A DNA stretch of 64,000 nt from JAHBVH01 sp034432375. Lineage in GTDB: Bacteria; Chloroflexota; Anaerolineae; Caldilineales; Caldilineaceae. Shown here piece after piece: positions 16,374 to 25,331 of this stretch (position 1 is its first letter; each line of letters opens with the position of its first letter). The stretch covers positions 1 to 64,000 of the forward strand of contig DAOUCA010000091.1 in the NCBI GenBank assembly GCA_034432375.1, written 5' to 3'. Under the pieces are notes generated by a model. The model searched no databases. It saw only the letters and a program-made list of their open reading frames with translations, and had not been told where the DNA came from. A program made the translations under genes and the position numbers.

Positions 16374-19300
16374 TTATGCTTCTTCTAATGCCGGATTTGG
16401 ATTACGCAGCCGCGCCAGATAGGTGGTGCGCGGCTGTGTATTGAGTTCAGTAAGCAACCCATAATTTAGTGGCGATGCCTTCTGCTGCACCACCGCACTG
16501 GTTGGATCGTTGAGATTGCCAAAGCTGATCGCACGCGTGGGGCAGGCGCTTTGACAGGCGGTCATCACCTCGCCATCTTGAATCGGACGTCCCTCCAACT
16601 TGGCGTTGATGCGGCCGGCGCTGATCCGTTGCACACAGTAAGTACACTTTTCCATAACGCCGCGAGCACGCACTGTCACATTGGGGTTGCGCTGTAACTT
16701 GAGACTTTCGTCCTCGTAGTCATTAAATTCCAAGAAGTTAAAGCGGCGCACCTTGTACGGACAGTTATTGGCACAATAACGGGTACCGACACAGCGGTTG
16801 TAGACCATCGTGTTCAGCCCTTCACTGTCATGCATGGTGGCGGCAACGGGGCAGACCACCTCGCAGGGCGCGTTCTCGCAGTGCATACACATTACCGGCT
16901 GGTGGTGGGTGGCTGGGTTGTCCAGATCGCCTTCATAATAAAGGTCGATGCGAATCCAATGCATCTCGCGCCCGGCCAGCACCTCTTCTTTGCCGACAAT
17001 CGGAATATTATTCTCGGCCTGGCAGGCGATGACACAGGCATTGCAACCGATGCATGAAGTCAGATCAACCGCCATGCCCCACGAGTTTTCGTTGTACTCT
17101 ACCTTGGGGTAGAGCGAAATCTCCGGCACGTGGGCACCCATCTCGTGGGCAAAGTCGGGATTGGCGATAAACTCGGCCATCGTCCCGACGCGAATGAGGT
17201 CGCGCCCTTCCATACTGTGATGATTCTGGGTAATCGGCAACTGCTGCCCGCCGCCAACTTTGCGCAGCGTTACCCCTGGCGCGCTCCATAGTGCGGTGCT
17301 GCGCTGTAATGGGTAGGCATCGACACCGGCACCGTTTCCAACGCGGCCAGCCGCCGTGCGACCATAGCCCAGGTGAACGGTGACCGCGCCTTCGCAGTGG
17401 CCGGGCAAGAGCAGGAGCGGGAGCTGAAGCGTCTGCTCCCCAAGGCTTACTTCGACTAGATCACCGCTAGTCAAACCCAGGCCAGCGGCAGTCAAGGGAT
17501 TGAGCAGCGCCGCATTCTCCCAGGTCAGCTTGGTCAGTGGCTTTGGCAGCTCTTGCAGCCAGCCATTGTTGGCAAAGCGACCATCGCCGATACTCGGGTC
17601 GGGGCGCAGGATCAAGGTGAGATCGGCGGTGGCGGCAGGTGGGGTCAACTGCGCGCCTAATTCCTTCTGCAGCGTAACCGCGATGGCTGTTGCGGCGGTC
17701 TCGACTACAAAGCCATCATTGAGCGAACGCCGCCAGAAGCGGTCAAAACCACTTTCACCTTGGCGCTCCGTCCAGTAGGCGCGCACGATATCGTGGCTGC
17801 TGCGTACTGTATCGCTGAGCAGCGCGTCGAGCAGTTCGTGGATCGACACCCCGCCATACAGCGGCTCGATCAGCGGCTGTTGGATCGTCACGGTACCATC
17901 ATAAGCGCGGCCATCGCTCCAATGTTCCAGGTAATGGGCGGCGGGAATATGCCAGGTCGTCTGTGCTGCCGTTTCGTCGGCATAGAGCCCGAGATGCGCA
18001 CTAAAGCCAACCTGCGCCAGTGCGCCGGCGAAACCGAGATCGGCCGGTGTAGCGTAGATAGGGTTACCGCCTAGGATGAGCAGCAGTTCAACAGTGCCGG
18101 CATTCATGTCGGCCACCAGCGTCTGCAACGATTCCCATTGGCTTATGCTCTGTTCAGGCTGGGTAGCAAGCAGGGGCGCGCTGTAAACCACGGTTGCGTC
18201 ATTGTTGCCCGATGCGCTGTTACCCAAGGTGCTATTCATCGCGTGGGCGAGCGCATGCACGGCGGCGGACTGGAATTCACCGGCGATGAGCAGACTCCGC
18301 CCCGCATTGGCTTGCAGATCGGCTACAATGGCGTCAACCCAATCAGTGGGGATCTCCTCTGTTGCACCGCTCGTTACACCGGCAACCCCAAGGGCCGCGG
18401 CGAGCGCGCCGGCAAAAACCTCGATTTGTTGGGGCGGCAAGAGCAGACGATGGTCGGCAGCTGCGCCAGTGACCGTGGGTGTGCTCTCGATGACATAAAG
18501 CCGATTGGGGTTGCGCTCTGGATTGGCATTCGTTGCCGTCACCGCGCGCCGACCATCGGCAAAATCGCGGGCATGGCGGACATGGCCTGGGCCACGCGCC
18601 AGAAAATCGGCATCGAGGCTGACAATGATGTCGGCACGGTCGAGGTGATAGATGGGTTCGACCGCCTGGCCAAAGGCGATGGCTGTCCCCGCATAGACAT
18701 TGTCACAATTGACCGGCTCATATTGATGCCAACGGGCGCTGGGAAATTGTGCAAGGATGGCGGCCATCTGGGCGGTTACGGTGGGGGATGTGATGCTTTC
18801 GGTGAGGATGCGCAGCCCTGCCCCATCCTTTGCCTTTTGGGCTGTTACCTGTTCCCGGAGGGCAGCTAGAAACTGATCCCAAGTGGCGCTATCGCTGCCG
18901 TTGCGTAGTTGTTGCGAGCGGTCGGGATCATAGAGATCGAGAATCGAAGCTTGTGCTATCGCATCGGTCGCGCCCAGTGAGGCTGGGTGATCGGGGTTGC
19001 CTTCGATCTTGGTGGGACGTCCATCGGTGCTTTGGGCGAGGAGGCCAAGGGCAAAGCCCCCCTGCTGCATGGCCGTGGCATAAAAGAGCGGTTTGCCCGG
19101 GACCATATACTCTGGTGCCTGTACATAGGGCACAATCTGTTCCTGTGGTGGGGCACAGGCCGTCAGCCCAGCCAAAGCCAGCGATGCCCCCATCAGCTGT
19201 AAAAAGCCGCGCCGACTCATTGACGGTCGCCACTCCGAGGCTTGACGTGGAAATTCACGATGGAGAAAGTCGATAAATTCGGGTGTGGCGGCTAATTCTT

Positions 19301-19382
19301 CCAAGCTACGCCAGTAATTATGTCCATTACGATTGTCGAGTTGCGCTTGGATGGCGGGTAGATCAAGTTGAATATCGCTCAT
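16374..19382 (-). CDS. actB: Alternative complex III iron-sulfur/molybdopterin-fold subunit ActB
   Basis: A 1002-residue exported subunit. A twin-Arg signal begins after about 50 residues (MSRRGFLQLMGASLALAGL), as usual for ActB. Residues 60-740 form a molybdopterin-oxidoreductase-like domain; in this family it is known to lack the cofactor. The C-terminal 230 residues carry the ferredoxin-type clusters: CIGCNACVIACQAENNIP (about 777), CMHCENAPCEVVCP, CVGTRYCANNCPYKV and CTYCVQRI (about 914) with CQSACPTRAISFGN. They relay electrons from quinol oxidation at ActC to the ActA hemes. It is separated from actA by 536 bases of repeat DNA, which is unusual for this operon. The stop is followed at once by a 23-bp hairpin. 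Confidence 0.95.
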   Translation of the reverse strand: MSDIQLDLPAIQAQLDNRNGHNYWRSLEELAATPEFIDFLHREFPRQASEWRPSMSRRGFLQLMGASLALAGLTACAPPQEQIVPYVQAPEYMVPGKPLFYATAMQQGGFALGLLAQSTDGRPTKIEGNPDHPASLGATDAIAQASILDLYDPDRSQQLRNGSDSATWDQFLAALREQVTAQKAKDGAGLRILTESITSPTVTAQMAAILAQFPSARWHQYEPVNCDNVYAGTAIAFGQAVEPIYHLDRADIIVSLDADFLARGPGHVRHARDFADGRRAVTATNANPERNPNRLYVIESTPTVTGAAADHRLLLPPQQIEVFAGALAAALGVAGVTSGATEEIPTDWVDAIVADLQANAGRSLLIAGEFQSAAVHALAHAMNSTLGNSASGNNDATVVYSAPLLATQPEQSISQWESLQTLVADMNAGTVELLLILGGNPIYATPADLGFAGALAQVGFSAHLGLYADETAAQTTWHIPAAHYLEHWSDGRAYDGTVTIQQPLIEPLYGGVSIHELLDALLSDTVRSSHDIVRAYWTERQGESGFDRFWRRSLNDGFVVETAATAIAVTLQKELGAQLTPPAATADLTLILRPDPSIGDGRFANNGWLQELPKPLTKLTWENAALLNPLTAAGLGLTSGDLVEVSLGEQTLQLPLLLLPGHCEGAVTVHLGYGRTAAGRVGNGAGVDAYPLQRSTALWSAPGVTLRKVGGGQQLPITQNHHSMEGRDLIRVGTMAEFIANPDFAHEMGAHVPEISLYPKVEYNENSWGMAVDLTSCIGCNACVIACQAENNIPIVGKEEVLAGREMHWIRIDLYYEGDLDNPATHHQPVMCMHCENAPCEVVCPVAATMHDSEGLNTMVYNRCVGTRYCANNCPYKVRRFNFLEFNDYEDESLKLQRNPNVTVRARGVMEKCTYCVQRISAGRINAKLEGRPIQDGEVMTACQSACPTRAISFGNLNDPTSAVVQQKASPLNYGLLTELNTQPRTTYLARLRNPNPALEEA

Positions 19383-19407
19383 AGGGCTATCGATAGCTTC
19401 TGTTAAT

Positions 19408-19630
19408 AGTAAGAAAAAGCGAGAAAATCAGTCTACAAGCGGAGGCTGAGCCTGCCAAAGCCAAAGCGGCGCCGGCTTCGCGACCAGCGGGCACCCGCTT
19501 AGCCTTCGTTTGCTATAGACGTTCAGATAATTTTTCGTAGGGCCACGGTACACCGTGGCCCTACGAAAAATGGATTCCATCACGGATCTTTTTCTGCCGA
19601 TCTATAGCTACTTTCCCGCTTTTGCTTACT
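19408..19630 (-). mobile_element. MITE-like element A, copy 1
   Basis: Ends are imperfect inverted repeats: AGTAAGAAAAAGCGAGAAA at 19408 and, read backwards from 19630, AGTAAGCAAAAGCGGGAAAG. Inside are a GGAGGCTGAGC…CACCCGCTTAGCCTTCG palindrome and a second palindrome (TTTTTCGTAGGGCCACGG…CCCTACGAAAAA). From 19513 to about 19612 it is nearly identical to the reverse complement of 45754-45850. It carries no gene. It lies between actA and actB. Confidence 0.7.
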
Positions 19631-19639
19631 TAGAACCTA

Positions 19640-19706
19640 TCCTGAAAATCGGTTGTAAGTCTACAGCCTACACCTACACAAGTGATCGCGACAGAGATTT
19701 TCAGGA
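19640..19706. repeat. 11-bp inverted repeat in the actA-actB gap
   Basis: TCCTGAAAATC (19640-19650) and GATTTTCAGGA (19696-19706) are perfect reverse complements 45 bases apart. The unit sits directly between elements A and B, so three repeats are stacked in this gap. No second copy was noticed in the window. Confidence 0.6.
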
Positions 19707-19710
19707 CAGA

Positions 19711-19826
19711 TACTTAAAGTGCAAGAAGTAATTAGAATTTCGAGAACTCTGCATCTCCCGATGAAAGATGCGCATCGAGGGGATGCGCAGTATGCGATTT
19801 CGAGAAACCTTCTGCACTTTACTTAT
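19711..19826 (-). repeat. Palindromic element B, copy 1
   Basis: TACTTAAAGTGCAAGAAG at 19711 and, on the other strand from 19826, ATAAGTAAAGTGCAGAAGG form imperfect terminal inverted repeats around an inner GATGCGCATC palindrome. The reverse complement matches 62197-62266 after purM (TAAGTAAAGTGCAGAA, then TACTGCGC and GATGCGCATCT). The element has no coding frame. Confidence 0.65.
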
Positions 19827-19918
19827 AGGTAGGAAATCAGGATATCGGTATATCGGTATATCACACTATTACTTGTTGACTACCGACCCTCGTATGGCTC
19901 TTTGACGGCGGCTGAAAA

Positions 19919-20575
19919 TTAACGGTGACAGACAGAGCAATCTGTCAAGTGTGCGGTTTGCACACTATGTTCTGTGATCAACTGCTTGCCGAGCGTGAGC
20001 TGATCGATGGGGGGGACCCATCCCATGGTGAAGACTTCGTCGCGCGGGCGCAGATAGTTTTCTGGGTTGCGATGACATTCCAGACACCATTCCATCTGTA
20101 AGGTTTCGGCTTTGGCGACGGTGGCCATCTGATCGATGCGTCCATGACAGGTTTCGCAGCCAACCCCTTGTTTGACGTGGATCGCATGGTTGAAATAGAC
20201 ATAGTCGGGCAAATTGTGGACGCGCACCCATTCGAGCGGCGTATCGGTTTCAGCACTCTGACGAACCAACTCCAGGGATAACGATGCCGAGGCTACCTGG
20301 GCATGACAGCCCATGCAGGTGGCTGTGGGGGGAATGCTGGCCGAGTTTGATGTTTCGACAAAGGTGTGGCAATAGCGACAGTCAAGACCGAGACCCCCGA
20401 CATGTTGCTTGTGGCTAAAGGGGACCGGTTGTGCTTTGGCAACCCCAACTTCGGTAAAATAGGGTGAAGTGGCTGCGTAATACCCTAACCCACCCATTCC
20501 GATCAAGAGGAAAATAATCGTCAGCAGCGCGACTCTGACAATGAGATTCATACTAGGATGGAAAAGTTGGGACAT
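19919..20575 (-). CDS. actA: Alternative complex III pentaheme cytochrome c subunit ActA
   Basis: A 218-residue multiheme cytochrome with an N-terminal membrane helix (VALLTIIFLLIGMGGLGYYA). Five heme motifs are visible: CRYCH, CMGCH, CETCH, CLECH and CSVCH. Extra His residues typical of bis-His ligation occur in FSHKQHVGG and YFNHAIHVKQ. ActA receives electrons from the ActB clusters at the periplasmic side of the complex. The ATG at 20575 follows AAGG with a 6-base gap. It is the first gene of the operon; a promoter with direct repeats lies about 230 bases upstream. Length and heme count match ActA of other Chloroflexota. Confidence 0.94.
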   Translation of the reverse strand: MSQLFHPSMNLIVRVALLTIIFLLIGMGGLGYYAATSPYFTEVGVAKAQPVPFSHKQHVGGLGLDCRYCHTFVETSNSASIPPTATCMGCHAQVASASLSLELVRQSAETDTPLEWVRVHNLPDYVYFNHAIHVKQGVGCETCHGRIDQMATVAKAETLQMEWCLECHRNPENYLRPRDEVFTMGWVPPIDQLTLGKQLITEHSVQTAHLTDCSVCHR

Positions 20576-20758
20576 ATAGGACCTTGGCTTCTTACGAGCG
20601 CCACATTGAATGGCTAGTCTTTGTTTGGTTAATTAGAGGCAAAGCGGGCCAAACGAAGCTTTCCACTTTGTCAGTAGCTACACAAGCCAATCGTCATACC
20701 GGCTAGTGGTGATAGCGTAGGATAGAATTGTAAGATGGTTTGAAACGGATACTTTGTG

Positions 20759-20807
20759 TTGATTATCGTGCGTTGATTATCGTGTGTTGATTATCGTGCG
20801 TTGATTA
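20759..20807. repeat. 14-bp direct repeats at the act operon promoter
   Basis: TTGATTATCGTGCG occurs at 20759-20772, 20773-20786 (one change) and 20787-20800, with half a unit at 20801-20807 overlapping the minus-strand -10 box. Spacing is not a whole helical turn. The position just downstream of the probable transcription start would suit a repressor or an initial-transcript control site; it may also be simple slippage. Confidence 0.75.
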
Positions 20808-20831
20808 TAGTCTATCATCAGGATAGCACAA
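20804..20831 (-). promoter_or_regulatory. Probable promoter of the act operon
   Basis: On the minus strand TTGTGC (20826-20831) and a perfect TATAAT (20804-20809) are separated by 16 bases. Transcription would begin near 20797, leaving a leader of about 220 bases before actA. The -10 box overlaps the last half-unit of the 14-bp direct repeats. Confidence 0.6.
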
Positions 20832-20950
20832 AGTTGTTATCTGCTATGAAGAATTGATGAATAGAAGATGAAAATTTCTCTGTTACAGATGCTATACTCA
20901 AGTCAATTTCAAAATCCAAGTTTTCGGAGAGGTGTGAAGGTGTACACGGT

Positions 20951-21023
20951 CATTCCTGCGCAGGCAGGAATCCAAGTTGACAATAAATGGATTCCTCGGG
21001 TGCCCGCGAGGCGCGCAGGAATG
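20951..21023. repeat. Dispersed CATTCCTGCGC-type inverted repeat
   Basis: CATTCCTGCGC (20951-20961) and GCGCAGGAATG (21013-21023) are exact reverse complements, and AGGCAGGAATCCA…TGGATTCCT form an inner pair. One frame reads VIPAQAGIQ, the well-known translation of this intergenic repeat class in many bacteria. A 63-codon frame across it (20868-21059) is a by-product, not a gene. Confidence 0.75.
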
Positions 21024-21145
21024 GCAGTCGGTGCTTACGCTGTATCAGGGCTCCTCTAAAACTCCGCTTCTCCTTCTGATTTGAGTATAGATCGTAAGAG
21101 CGGTCTGTGTCCGATGCAGACCGCTCAGCGTTGGGCTATTTATTC

Positions 21146-22225
21146 TTAGGGAGCAGCATTGACAACGGCGGGAATGCTCTTGAGATAGGCAGCGATTGCG
21201 GCTGCATCGTCATCGGTCAATTTGCTAAAGCGGCGGTCGATCTGCTGAGCCATGGCACCTTCGACCTGTTCGCCATCGGGCTCGGTACCCGTTTGCAGGA
21301 AGGTGGCGATCTCTTCTTCGCTCCAGCTACCGATGCCAGTCTCTTCATCAGGCGTGATATTAGCCGCAAATTCGTCACGGAGTGGTGCGCCGGCCAGCAT
21401 CATATCGGCCATGGCGCTGCCATCTTCGTTCTTCGGTGTGTGGCAACCACCACAAGCCGCTAGGATGACTAGTTGTTCACCGCGGGCAACTGGTTCGGTT
21501 GGTGCTTCGGCGGACGGTTCGGTGGCGGGCGTAAAGGCGGCTGGTTGTTCGCTTAACTCCGTCTCGGTAACGACATTGGAGATGGGGTCAAGGGAGAGCA
21601 GATATTCGCCAACGGCCAATGCTTCCGCATCGGAAAGTACACTGAAGCGCATATAGGGCATTACCGGCGATAACTGGCGACCTTCGTCGTCCATGCCGGT
21701 ATGTAGCACCATGGCGACATCTTCGGCCGACCAACTGCCGATACCGGTTTCTTCGTCCGGCGTAATATTGGATGCATAAGCTGTCCCGGCAGGGGTGTCA
21801 AACTCGTTGCCACCGGCCAGGCCACCAAGATCACGGTTCATGTGACAGCCACAGCCACCGGTCAAAGTGACAATGTAGCCACCCATCGCGACGGCATCCA
21901 TCGTTTCTGCACCAGCGCCTTCTTCCGTGCCGGTCATCTCTTCAGTGCCGGTCATCTCTTCAGTGCCAGTCATCTCTTCAGTGCCAGTCATCTCTTCAGA
22001 GGGCGCTACTGTTGCTTCTTCAGCAGGCGCTGCGGTTGCTTCTTCAGCGGGTGCTTCGGTCGCGGCTTCGGTGGGTGCTTCGGTCGCGGCTTCGGCGGGC
22101 GCTTCTGCAGGTGTAGCTGCACTTTGTTGGCAGGCAACTAAAGCCACAAAAAGTAGGACAAATAGGCTAAATATGCCCACCATGCGTGCAAACCCACGCA
22201 ACTTCCATTTGCTGCTTGTGATCAT
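21146..22225 (-). CDS. Two-domain cytochrome c lipoprotein with one odd heme motif
   Basis: A 359-residue exported electron carrier. The ATG at 22225 has AAGGAG nine bases upstream; longer in-frame starts to 22318 lack one. Order: lipoprotein signal (SLFVLLFVALVAC), an acidic Ala/Glu/Thr/Pro linker, four MTGTEE repeats, then two related cytochrome domains. Domain 1 has GGCGCHMNRD, giving Cys-Gly-Cys-His with only one residue between the cysteines. Domain 2 has the normal CGGCHTP. Both share NITPDEETGIGSWS and a downstream Met (VMPYM in domain 1). A role in passing electrons from the act complex is plausible from location only. The first motif is either a deletion that prevents normal heme attachment or a tolerated variant. 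Confidence 0.85.
   Translation of the reverse strand: MITSSKWKLRGFARMVGIFSLFVLLFVALVACQQSAATPAEAPAEAATEAPTEAATEAPAEEATAAPAEEATVAPSEEMTGTEEMTGTEEMTGTEEMTGTEEGAGAETMDAVAMGGYIVTLTGGCGCHMNRDLGGLAGGNEFDTPAGTAYASNITPDEETGIGSWSAEDVAMVLHTGMDDEGRQLSPVMPYMRFSVLSDAEALAVGEYLLSLDPISNVVTETELSEQPAAFTPATEPSAEAPTEPVARGEQLVILAACGGCHTPKNEDGSAMADMMLAGAPLRDEFAANITPDEETGIGSWSEEEIATFLQTGTEPDGEQVEGAMAQQIDRRFSKLTDDDAAAIAAYLKSIPAVVNAAP
21927..21998. repeat. 18-bp tandem repeat coding for MTGTEE
   Basis: GTGCCGGTCATCTCTTCA repeats four times (21927-21944, 21945-21962, 21963-21980, 21981-21998) with a single G/A change in the last two. It lies in frame in the cytochrome lipoprotein and lengthens its acidic spacer. Copy number is likely to vary between strains. 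Confidence 0.85.
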
Positions 22226-22397
22226 GTGCGATAACTCCTTTTGTATACAGTTGAGTGTCATCAGTAACGATGAAGGTTGGAGAGATGTTACTGTTGACGG
22301 TGAATGAAGTTGGCGCATGTGGACAGAGCGCTGTCGCCCAAATATGCCGTAGTAGATAACGAAGCGGTCTTTATAGATGGATTGGATGAGGGGAAAA

Positions 22398-22505
22398 TGG
22401 GAAACAGGGAAACAAGGAGACAGGGAGACAGGGAGACAGGGAGAGACATATCACCTTATCACCTTATCACCTTGTCACCTTGTCACCTTGTCACCTTGTC
22501 TCCCT
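22398..22505. repeat. Intergenic microsatellite (GGGAGACA and CACCTTGT units)
   Basis: GGGAGACA units (about 22410-22445) are followed by ATCACCTT and GTCACCTT units to 22503. It fills the space between the start region of the cytochrome gene and the stop of the Pat-like gene. The same style of repeat occurs inside the fused actC-actD gene. Confidence 0.8.
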
Positions 22506-22510
22506 ACTTT

Positions 22511-25237
22511 TTACAGCACTAGGCTGGCTTCGATGACGCCTTCGTTGCGATTCATACGCATGTCAAAGCCGAGGCGGGAAGAGACCCGTTTCATCCCTTC
22601 GTTCTCGGGTAAAATTTCAGCAACGATCCGTTCGAGCTTCTCATCGCGGCCAAAGGCTACCAGGCGAGTAAGTAGTTCCGTTCCCAAGCCCTGGCGCTGA
22701 AAGTCATCGCTGATCAAAATCGCAAATTCAGCTTCACCGCTGCCGTGCAATTTTGTTAACTGCCCCAGACCAATGATCTCTAGCTCACCATTACTCTTCT
22801 TCCGTTCCCCTACCAGATTCATTTCGCGATCATAGTCGATAAAACAGAGGCGCGCCAACTGTTCATGCGAAACAAGTTGCGCTGCGGAAATGGGGTGAAA
22901 ATAGCGCAGATAGATCGAATCCGGTGAGAGTTTCTGGTTGAAATTCGCCATAAGCGGCTCATCTTCTGGGCGGATGGGACGAATGATGATCTCTTCCCCA
23001 TCGGATGCTGTCCACGTACCGGCGTATTGCTGCGGGTAGGGATGGATCGCCGGTCGGGGCAGCGCCACCGCTTCCATGGTGGGTTCATAGAGCAAAATGC
23101 GCGCATCAAGCGCCACTAGCCGTTCTGGCGAGGCAAGCAGTGGATTGATGTCGATCTCTCTGATCCACGGTTGCTCCACGACCAGTTGGCTAAAGCGCAC
23201 CAGCAGTCGTTCGAGCGCGTCCAGATCGACCGGTGCCCGCCCGCGGATCCCTTGTAGCGCCTTGTAAATCAGCGTCTCTTCCATCATCCGGCGGGCCAGG
23301 GTGGTGTTGAGGGGGGGCAAGGCAAGGGCCCGATCGCGGAAGACTTCGACCAATGTGCCGCCTGCGCCAAAGAGCATGACCGGTCCAAATTGGGCATCTG
23401 GGCTAGAGCCGATGATTAATTCATAACCATCGATCTTTTCCATTGGCTGCACGGTGACCCCCTGGAAATGGCCGGGACCATGCTTGGCCGCAACGCTCTC
23501 TTCAATGAGCTGATAGGCCTTGCGTACGGCTTCGCTTTCCATGAGATTGAGCTGGACACCATTGACATCGGTCTTGTGCGTAATCGTCTCCGAATTGAGT
23601 TTGACGACGACCGGATAACCAATGGCCGCGGCCATATCGACCGCTTCGTCGACGGTGGCGGCTAAGCGCGTATCCACGGTTGGAATGCCATAGGCCGCAA
23701 AGATCTGTTTGGATTCAAACTCGGTCAATGTGGTCCGTTTCTTGTTGCGTACCGCCTCAATCAATGCGCGAGCATGTTGATGGTTGATCTCCTCCTCGGC
23801 ACCGGCAACCGGCAAGGCGGGCGTCTCGTAGATCGCCCGCAAATTTTTGGCATATTGCCACATGTAATTAAAGACGCGCGTGGCGGTGTCCGGGTAGGGG
23901 AAGGTTGCTACTCCCGCTCGGCTCAGGATCGATTGGCCGGCCGCGACATCGGCACCGCCCATCCAACTCGCAATCACCGGTTTCTTTTGCGGGGATTCGC
24001 AGACGTGGCGCAACTGCTCGGCAGTCTGCGTTGGATCGGTCATATCTTGTGGGGTGAGAATGACCAACAGCCCGTCGCTAGCCGGATCTTTTGCCGCAAT
24101 CTCAACTGCCTTCGCATAGCGTTCCGGTTCGGCATCGCCCAAAATGTCGACCGGGTTGCCGTGGCTCCAGTGGGTGGGCAAGATTTCATTTAACTTTGCC
24201 ATCGTCTCTTCGGAAAGGGCCGTCAATTGCCCACCGGATTGAATCAGCGCGTCGGTTGCCAGGACGCCAGGACCACCGGCATTGGTGACAATCGTCAAGT
24301 TTGGCCCTTTGGGGCGGGGCTGTTTCGAGAGCACTTCGGCCATGTAGAAGATTTCGGCGATCCGTTCAACGCGTAGGACGCCACAGCGCCGGAAGGCTGC
24401 GTCGAGTACATCATCGCTGCCGGCAAGTGCACCGGTGTGCGAGGCGGCAGCTTTGGCCGCAGCGGCTGTACGGCCAGCCTTAATCACGATGATCGGTTTG
24501 ATCAACGAGACTTCGCGTGCCGCCGACATGAAGGCACCGGCATCGCCAATCGACTCCATGTAGATTACGATACTATCCGTATGTGGATCGTCGCCCAGAT
24601 AGTAGATCAGATCGCCCCAGTTGACATCAAGCATCGAGCCAATCGAGACAAAGGCGCTAAAGCCGACGTTATCCTTTAGACTCCAGTCCAAAACAGAAGT
24701 GCAAAGCGCGCCACTCTGACTGATAAAGCCGACGTTGCCGGGCAGCGCCATCCCTTTGGCAAAGGTGGCGTTGATCCCAGTCATTGGGCTCATGACGCCA
24801 AGACAGTTGGGCCCAATGATGCGCATTTGGGCCTGACGCGCTTTTTGTAGAATTTCTTGCTCCAGCCGTACGCCCTCCTCGCCGCTCTCTTTAAAACCGG
24901 CGGAGATGACGATCGCACCCTTAACGCCAGCCTGTACACACTCCTCAATCACAGCCGGCACGGAGTGGGCTGGTGTGACGATGACCGCCAAATCAACCTG
25001 GTTGGGCACATCGCCAATCGTGGGGTAGGCGTGGATCCCCAAGACGTTGCCTCGCTTGGGGTTAATTGGGTAAACTGTCCCCCCAAAGGGATGGCTGATT
25101 AGATTCCACAGCAGCGTGCGGCCCACACTATTGGGGCGTTCGGTGGCCCCAATGACGGCAACATTGCTGGGCGAAAAGATAGCATCCAGGGGATGACGGC
25201 GATAGGTAGGTAATTTAAAGCCTTTTGTGGTAGGCAC
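22511..25237 (-). CDS. ADP-forming acyl-CoA synthetase/GNAT protein, Pat (PatZ)-like
   Basis: A 908-residue protein with the domain order of PatZ/Pka protein lysine acetyltransferases: CoA-binding (SPSNVAVIGATERPNSVGRT), succinyl-CoA-ligase-like middle, ATP-grasp (TLTEFESKQIFAAYGIPTVD onward) and C-terminal GNAT (LGQLTKLHGSGEAEFAILIS, DDFQRQGLGTELLTRLVAF with the acetyl-CoA loop QRQGLG). The His that carries phosphate in ADP-forming acetyl-CoA synthetases is kept in ASHTGALAGSD (about residue 266), so the synthetase half may be active. It either makes acetate plus ATP from acetyl-CoA or acetylates proteins such as Acs. GTG at 25237 chosen (AAAGG upstream; the longer frame has a basic unlike-family tail). 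It stands alone. Confidence 0.9.
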   Translation of the reverse strand: MPTTKGFKLPTYRRHPLDAIFSPSNVAVIGATERPNSVGRTLLWNLISHPFGGTVYPINPKRGNVLGIHAYPTIGDVPNQVDLAVIVTPAHSVPAVIEECVQAGVKGAIVISAGFKESGEEGVRLEQEILQKARQAQMRIIGPNCLGVMSPMTGINATFAKGMALPGNVGFISQSGALCTSVLDWSLKDNVGFSAFVSIGSMLDVNWGDLIYYLGDDPHTDSIVIYMESIGDAGAFMSAAREVSLIKPIIVIKAGRTAAAAKAAASHTGALAGSDDVLDAAFRRCGVLRVERIAEIFYMAEVLSKQPRPKGPNLTIVTNAGGPGVLATDALIQSGGQLTALSEETMAKLNEILPTHWSHGNPVDILGDAEPERYAKAVEIAAKDPASDGLLVILTPQDMTDPTQTAEQLRHVCESPQKKPVIASWMGGADVAAGQSILSRAGVATFPYPDTATRVFNYMWQYAKNLRAIYETPALPVAGAEEEINHQHARALIEAVRNKKRTTLTEFESKQIFAAYGIPTVDTRLAATVDEAVDMAAAIGYPVVVKLNSETITHKTDVNGVQLNLMESEAVRKAYQLIEESVAAKHGPGHFQGVTVQPMEKIDGYELIIGSSPDAQFGPVMLFGAGGTLVEVFRDRALALPPLNTTLARRMMEETLIYKALQGIRGRAPVDLDALERLLVRFSQLVVEQPWIREIDINPLLASPERLVALDARILLYEPTMEAVALPRPAIHPYPQQYAGTWTASDGEEIIIRPIRPEDEPLMANFNQKLSPDSIYLRYFHPISAAQLVSHEQLARLCFIDYDREMNLVGERKKSNGELEIIGLGQLTKLHGSGEAEFAILISDDFQRQGLGTELLTRLVAFGRDEKLERIVAEILPENEGMKRVSSRLGFDMRMNRNEGVIEASLVL

Positions 25238-25331
25238 AATATGAGCCTTTCTATAGATTATTCGCAATTTCACCGCCCTTGGTTTCGATCGCTGAAACAG
25301 CTTGCTACTCAACCAGCGGGTAGTGAAATTG

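Noticed and set aside
18138..18869. Long plus-strand frame antisense to actB
   Set aside because: Shadow of actB; no ribosome site or recognisable domain.
20868..21059. 63-codon frame reading VIPAQAGIQ
   Set aside because: This is the standard translation of a dispersed CATTCCTGCGC repeat, not a gene.
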